Below are positions 1 through 10,000 of a DNA stretch of 10,000 bases, piece after piece. A program made the position numbers and the translations under genes. The stretch is from positions 67,501 through 77,500 of the forward strand of contig NZ_AHMT02000039.1 in the NCBI RefSeq assembly GCF_000243815.2, given 5' to 3'. Source of the stretch: Leptospira alexanderi serovar Manhao 3 str. L 60 (GTDB lineage: Bacteria > Spirochaetota > Leptospiria > Leptospirales > Leptospiraceae). The stretch's first letter is position 1. Every line of letters starts with the position of its first letter. The notes beneath the pieces are model-generated. The model saw only the letters and a list, made by a program, of their open reading frames with translations. It did no database searches and was not told the DNA's origin.

Positions 1-150
1 AATTCTAAAATTGTAGGAATTCTTACTTTTAGAAAATTCTTTTTCATTTCTGCACAAACCCACGTTATTTTAAAGTTTTGCGACGGATTCTAGTTATTTT
101 TTCGCATAAAATCATATTGAGTTAATTTTCATTCCGGAGAGTCTTTTAAC

Positions 151-751
<601 letters not shown>

Positions 752-922
752 TTTTAATTTCGAACCGCAATTCATAAGTAATTCATAAAACTCTAATAAT
801 ACTATCTCAAAAAAGCGCTTTCAACGATCCATAAAACAACCGTTGTAAAATCTCTTCCTTTTCAACTTCATTTCGGAATTTGTTTCAAGACTTACAAAAT
901 TTCTTAAGCGTCACTCATTTTC
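752..922. other. Intergenic spacer, no gene seen
   Basis: AT-rich sequence with stops in all frames. The only recognisable item is CTATCTCAAAAA at 802-813, identical to 12 nt of the arm of the palindromic element at 575-655 and possibly a decayed end of another copy. No second arm was found nearby. Confidence 0.5.
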
Positions 923-1015
923 TATTGATCTCTATATAATGGAGTTCCCAAAATCCTGCCTCTAAACGGGAATCCGTGCTAAATTTGACGGTATTTCTTT
1001 ATGTAGGCATCGGTA
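923..1015 (+). mobile_element. TIR repeat family, copy 1 (about 93 bp)
   Basis: It begins TATTGATCTCTATATAATGG and ends ATGTAGGCATCGGTA. Read inward from each end, both resemble the family terminal repeat TACTGATCCCTATATAA, so the unit has imperfect terminal inverted repeats of about 20 bp bounded by TA. The core TCTAAACGGG (961-970) is shared with the copies at 1868-1960 and 6656-6735. It is too short to code for a transposase, so it is best read as a MITE-like element or ancient non-autonomous repeat. It is more diverged than the copy at 1868-1960 but has exactly the same length. Confidence 0.6.
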
Positions 1016-1036
1016 ATAAACTTGGAATTGATATGT

Positions 1037-1108
1037 TACTAAGTCTCGCCTACGAATAACCGCAAATTATAGCACAAATCCGTCTTTTAGGCATATAATT
1101 CCTCAGTA
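1037..1108 (-). mobile_element. TIR repeat family, copy 4 (shortened, inverted)
   Basis: Read on the minus strand it starts TACTGAGGAATTATATG and ends CGTAGGCGAGACTTAGTA. Its middle (CCTAAAAGACGGAT, GTGCTATAATTTG) lines up with CTCTAAACGGGAAT and GTGCTAAATTTG of the copy at 923-1015. It is 72 bp long and appears to lack part of the left interior. It sits 21 bp from that copy in opposite orientation. It is the most degenerate of the four copies, and its assignment rests on both ends plus the core order. Confidence 0.45.
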
Positions 1109-1155
1109 TGAAACCTTGACCAAAGAAAACTTTCAAATTTTAAAACGTTTTTATC

Positions 1156-1168
1156 ACGTTTATAAACG

Positions 1169-1169
<1 letters not shown>
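1156..1169 (-). terminator. Palindrome at the 3' end of the DoxX gene, possible weak terminator
   Basis: ACGTTTATAAACGT is a perfect 14-bp palindrome that overlaps the first base of the TAA stop of the minus-strand DoxX gene. Just downstream on that strand a second AAACGT/ACGTTT pair with a 7-nt loop is followed by TTAAAATTT. This could end transcription, but GC content is low and the T-tract is broken. An operator role is also possible. Confidence 0.3.
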
Positions 1170-1598
<429 letters not shown>

Positions 1599-1600
1599 CT

Positions 1601-1655
1601 TCACCTCCAGATTTTCAGGCTAGTGTTATCATACCTTTTTCCAAAACTTTTGCAA
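1601..1655 (-). promoter_or_regulatory. Sigma70-type promoter and ribosome-binding site of the DoxX gene
   Basis: On the minus strand, TTGCAA (1650-1655) and TATGAT (1628-1633) are separated by 16 bp, and GGAGGTGA (1601-1608) is placed 3 nt before ATG. The predicted start point near 1621 leaves a leader of about 24 nt. This is the best-matching promoter in the window. Confidence 0.65.
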
Positions 1656-1867
1656 GGGAAGAACTATCAAAATTTGCTAAAAACCGATCTTTCTAAAAAT
1701 ATAACCGCCAATCCGATCTTTCAGGATTCAAAGATAAACTCGTTTCGAACAAAGATATTTTTTAATTTAGAGTCTCTTTCCAAAGACAACTTTCGATTGC
1801 TTGTGGGCTTCCCTAAATGATTCGTCAAACCTAAAATGTCCAGGTTTCGATCTTTTAAACTTCCTCC
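1656..1867. other. Intergenic spacer, no gene seen
   Basis: Lies between the DoxX promoter and the TIR element at 1868. A plus-strand open stretch from 1623 to 1820 lacks a ribosome-binding site and has a composition like random AT-rich DNA, so I do not count it as a gene. Confidence 0.5.
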
Positions 1868-1960
1868 TACTGAGAACTATATAACAAGGTGCTGAAATTC
1901 TATGTCTAAACGGGGAATTTGTCTCAAAATTCATAGTATCCTATTATGTAGGGACCAGTA
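1868..1960 (+). mobile_element. TIR repeat family, copy 2 (93 bp, best preserved)
   Basis: The left end TACTGAGAACTATATAACAA and the right end, read inward as TACTGGTCCCTACATAATAG, form imperfect terminal inverted repeats bounded by TA. The core GTCTAAACGGGG lies at 1904-1915. Compared with the copy at 6656-6735 (opposite strand), homology runs end to end with two short internal gaps. It carries no coding capacity of its own, but its right end is read as the 3' end of the minus-strand ORF at 1931-2224. Confidence 0.7.
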
Positions 1961-2224
1961 AAGAATCCAAAGAGAATAAAAATTCTCCCGCGATCCGGCA
2001 TCGAAATAAACAGAGCCGGAAGTTTGCAAATTAGAATCGATCTTTAAAAATTTCTTTTGAGCGGCCACGGAATCGGAGTTCCGCCTAAAATCAGAATAAA
2101 TTGATATCGACTTAGCAAATTTATATTTAAACCGAATTGAAACAAAAGAAGAAATAAGACAAAGCACCAAAATAAGGACAGAGGCCATTCCAAACTTAGC
2201 GGAATTTGAAAAGAAAACACTCAT
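1931..2224 (-). CDS. Hypothetical membrane-anchored protein, probably truncated by a repeat
   Basis: A 97-residue ORF with one hydrophobic segment (about residues 11-30, FGMASVLILVLCLISSFVSI) followed by a basic, polar tail. That gives an N-terminally anchored protein if it is expressed. I do not recognise the family. Its last nine residues (YWSLHNRIL) and TGA stop are encoded entirely by the TIR element at 1868-1960: the codon for residue 89 starts exactly at the terminal TA of the element. The natural C-terminus therefore appears to have been replaced. Only a weak GG precedes the ATG, and a strong hairpin lies between it and the upstream pirin gene, so readthrough is doubtful. It may be a remnant rather than a working gene. 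Confidence 0.4.
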   Translation of the reverse strand: MSVFFSNSAKFGMASVLILVLCLISSFVSIRFKYKFAKSISIYSDFRRNSDSVAAQKKFLKIDSNLQTSGSVYFDAGSRENFYSLWILYWSLHNRIL

Positions 2225-2236
2225 CCAAAATTTCTA

Positions 2237-2266
2237 AACTTTATGTTTTTTGCGAAACATAAAGTT
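2237..2266 (-). terminator. Hairpin terminator downstream of the pirin gene
   Basis: AACTTTATGTTT (2237-2248) and AAACATAAAGTT (2255-2266) form a perfect 12-bp stem with a 6-nt loop, starting 20 nt past the pirin stop codon. On the minus strand it is followed by the T-biased TAGAAATTTT. The stem is AT-rich but long. It separates the pirin gene from the short ORF beyond it. Confidence 0.55.
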
Positions 2267-2286
2267 GTACATTAGAATAAAATGTT

Positions 2287-3174
<888 letters not shown>

Positions 3175-3246
3175 AAATCAAGTGCTCCTCTCACTTTTTG
3201 GTCACGATGCAAATACCTTATTGAGATAAATATAACGACTACAATC

Positions 3247-3720
<474 letters not shown>

Positions 3721-3726
3721 TTTTTC

Positions 3727-3759
<33 letters not shown>

Positions 3760-3787
3760 TAGAAAGAATATTCCCGGTTTTGAATCC

Positions 3788-5481
<1,694 letters not shown>

Positions 5482-5524
5482 AAACAATTTCACTTCGACG
5501 CAACTTGCAGTTCGATAAATCGGG

Positions 5525-5549
5525 ATCGAACTTTAACTTCGATTTTTTT
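5525..5549 (+). terminator. Rho-independent terminator after the histidine kinase
   Basis: ATCGAA (5525-5530) pairs with TTCGAT (5538-5543) across a 7-nt loop, and a T7 run (5543-5549) follows directly. It lies about 45 nt past the stop codon of the receiver-domain frame. The stem is short but the layout is classical. Confidence 0.55.
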
Positions 5550-5749
5550 ATTTCATTAGCGAATTTTCATGCCGACTCAACACAGCCAATCCTATATACG
5601 ATTTTGAATTTCGGTCAAAAATTTTTAAGCGCCGAATTTGATTGTTTCGTAAAATCGATATAAGGTTTTTTCTTGCATCGAAAGATCATTTTGTAAAAAA
5701 TCGGGTTAAACTCAGAGTCGGTAAAACGATTCTTCGTATATTCTTTAAA

Positions 5750-5766
5750 TATAATATTACTTAGGA
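5750..5766 (+). promoter_or_regulatory. tpx -10 box and ribosome-binding site
   Basis: A perfect TATAAT (5750-5755) has no convincing -35 at 16-18 bp upstream (CGATTC at 5727-5732), which often means an activator is needed or a different sigma factor is used. AGGA (5763-5766) is 8 nt before ATG 5775. The start point would fall near 5762, so the leader is very short. Confidence 0.45.
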
Positions 5767-5774
5767 AAATTTAA

Positions 5775-6290
<516 letters not shown>

Positions 6291-6301
6291 AAAATCCAAT
6301 C

Positions 6302-6338
6302 CTTACGGCTTGTTCGGAATCGAACATCAAGCCGTAAG
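6302..6338 (+). terminator. Long hairpin after tpx
   Basis: CTTACGGCTTG (6302-6312) and CAAGCCGTAAG (6328-6338) form a perfect 11-bp stem, and TTCG/CGAA extend it inward past a 3-nt bulge. It starts 11 nt after the tpx stop. No T-run follows on the plus strand, while the A6 run before the stem would give a U-run on minus-strand RNA. It may act as an mRNA 3'-end stabiliser or a bidirectional terminator. Confidence 0.45.
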
Positions 6339-6446
6339 ACGTATGGAAAAGTTAACCTATACTTTATCTCTACGTGAACAAATCTTCTGATAAAATTTTC
6401 ACATAAACCGGAATGAGTATTTCAAATATTTGTTTATTTAGTGTTT

Positions 6447-6578
6447 GTCCCAAAACCTCAAAGGAAATTTGTGAGAGTTCCCACAGATTTTGTCTCTTTG
6501 ACGGCTCTTTACGCTTTTTGAGTGATTTTTTCGTTGTTTAAAAACGTAGGAGTTCCCACATTTTTCAGGTTTTGAGAC
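6447..6578. repeat. Composite repeat: inverted GTCCCAAAACCT arms and direct GAGTTCCCACA copies
   Basis: The arms GTCCCAAAACCT (6447-6458) and AGGTTTTGAGAC (6567-6578) are inverted with one mismatch. Inside them GAGTTCCCACA occurs twice in the same direction (6475-6485, 6550-6560), the second as CGTAGGAGTTCCCACA. Units of the GTAGGAGTTCCCACA type are, to my knowledge, widespread in Leptospira intergenic DNA. No ORF is present and the function is unknown. Confidence 0.55.
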
Positions 6579-6595
6579 CGGCTCTAAGTCGTTAA

Positions 6596-6620
6596 TAACA
6601 AAATGCAGTAGTTCCTACGT
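6596..6620 (+). repeat. Diverged copy of the AACAAAATGCAGGAGTTCC repeat
   Basis: TAACAAAATGCAGTAGTTCC matches the reverse complement of the copy at 8549-8570 (TAACAAAATGCAGGAGTTCC) except for one base, and then reads TACGT where the other reads CA. It lies just downstream of the composite repeat. Confidence 0.5.
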
Positions 6621-6655
6621 GTTAGATGTCAGAGTTTTGGATAGATTCTTTGTAT

Positions 6656-6735
6656 TACTGATCCTTATATAATAGGTTGCCATAAATTTTGAATCCCCGT
6701 TTAGACACAGAACCCTTGTCATATAATTTTCAGTA
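6656..6735 (-). mobile_element. TIR repeat family, copy 3 (80 bp, inverted)
   Basis: On the minus strand it starts TACTGAAAATTATATGACAA and ends with the complement of TACTGATCCTTATATAATAG; both ends are family terminal repeats bounded by TA. The core CCCCGTTTAGAC (6695-6706) is the reverse complement of GTCTAAACGGGG in the copy at 1868-1960. Two short internal deletions explain the smaller size. Confidence 0.65.
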
Positions 6736-6848
6736 GAAACGAATTTTGAGAAAAGCAGTCAGTTCGAGAACATGGAGTATGGACTTCATTAGATTGTAAG
6801 GAGCATTGCAGAAATTTTCCTTTTTATCCATGCCGGTTTTTTTGAAGC
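6736..6848. other. Spacer downstream of thiL, no gene seen
   Basis: No ORF, repeat or convincing terminator was found between the TIR element and the thiL stop codon. With the repeats before it, this completes the 558-bp gene-free gap after tpx. Confidence 0.5.
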
Positions 6849-7748
<900 letters not shown>

Positions 7749-7804
7749 ATTCAAATTTTCCTTTAAAAACCTTGACTTTCTTTTTGATTTCAAATTAGTC
7801 GAAA

Positions 7805-8438
<634 letters not shown>

Positions 8439-8698
8439 CAAAACGAAAAGGATCGTCTTGAATTTGCTTTTGCACTTTTTGGAATATCTTTCTATCTCGC
8501 ATAACCTTATTTAGAAATATGTTCAGGAGTATCCTTGTTCCTAATCGGTGGGAACTCCTGCATTTTGTTACAAACGTACCGAATGATTATAACCAATTTT
8601 TCTTAAGATTTTAGAATAAACCCTCAGTGATATTCATCCCACGAATCTAAATGTTAGAAAATGAGACGTAACGAAAGTAAAATCCATCAGAATAGTCT
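8439..8698. other. Intergenic spacer with one repeat copy
   Basis: Contains the repeat at 8549-8570. A possible promoter for the next gene is TTAGAA (8654-8659), 18 bp, TAAAAT (8678-8683). No clear terminator was found for the YceI gene, and no ORF is supported. Confidence 0.4.
8549..8570 (-). repeat. Copy of the AACAAAATGCAGGAGTTCCCA repeat, inverted
   Basis: TGGGAACTCCTGCATTTTGT and two more bases are the reverse complement of the Leptospira-type unit TAACAAAATGCAGGAGTTCC. It is opposite in orientation to the copy at 6596-6620 and shares GAGTTCCCA with the copies at 6475 and 6550. Confidence 0.55.

Positions 8699-10000
<1,302 letters not shown>

Noticed and set aside
3..34. Inverted repeat TTCTAAAA / TTTTAGAA at the left edge
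   Set aside because: 8-bp AT-only stem with a 16-nt loop; the upstream gene is not visible, so a terminator call cannot be supported.
5741..5760. Possible PerR-type box over the tpx -10 (TAAATAT-A-ATATTAC)
   Set aside because: Only 5 of 7 positions are symmetric and the DNA is nearly all A/T, so chance is likely.
6441..6620. Repeats considered as a CRISPR array
   Set aside because: Units are few, diverged and unevenly spaced, with inverted arms, and no cas genes are nearby.

Overview
The window looks like chromosomal DNA of a pathogenic-clade Leptospira. It is AT-rich. It carries intergenic repeats of the GTAGGAGTTCCCACA type, an outer-membrane beta-barrel that looks like a Leptospira LA_2444/LA_4059-family protein, and genes separated by long, decayed, repeat-filled spacers. 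The species cannot be fixed from the sequence alone.

Layout. Positions 1-1168 hold no intact gene. A decayed reading frame (about 151-751) carries a nonsense codon and frame shifts and is interrupted by an 81-bp palindromic element. Next come two inverted copies of a roughly 93-bp element with terminal inverted repeats. A DoxX-family membrane protein (1169-1597, minus) has a clear promoter. A third copy of the element lies at 1868-1960 and supplies the last residues and stop codon of a short membrane ORF (1931-2224, minus). A pirin-family cupin gene (2287-3174, minus) follows, with a hairpin just after its stop, and is divergent from an SRPBCC-fold gene (3247-3720, plus). Downstream is a cytosolic GAF-HisKA-HATPase-REC hybrid histidine kinase (3788-5481) whose receiver domain is split by a frame shift at a T7 tract. 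Thiol peroxidase tpx (5775-6290) comes next, then a 558-bp spacer with repeats. Thiamine-monophosphate kinase thiL (minus) and a secreted YceI-like protein (plus) are divergent around 7750-7810. A small helix-hairpin-helix Cdd1-like protein (8699-9028) overlaps tail to tail with an outer-membrane beta-barrel gene that runs off the right edge (9010-10000, minus).

Functionally this is a housekeeping and stress-related stretch: peroxide detoxification, thiamine diphosphate synthesis, pirin and DoxX proteins often linked with redox responses, a cytosolic sensor kinase, and envelope proteins. No multi-gene operon with a single obvious role is visible. The most notable signals are the non-autonomous mobile elements: a four-copy TIR family, and a TA-flanked palindrome whose precise removal rejoins a reading frame. 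The T-tract in the kinase comes next; it also fits a -1 slippery heptamer that would restore the receiver domain.
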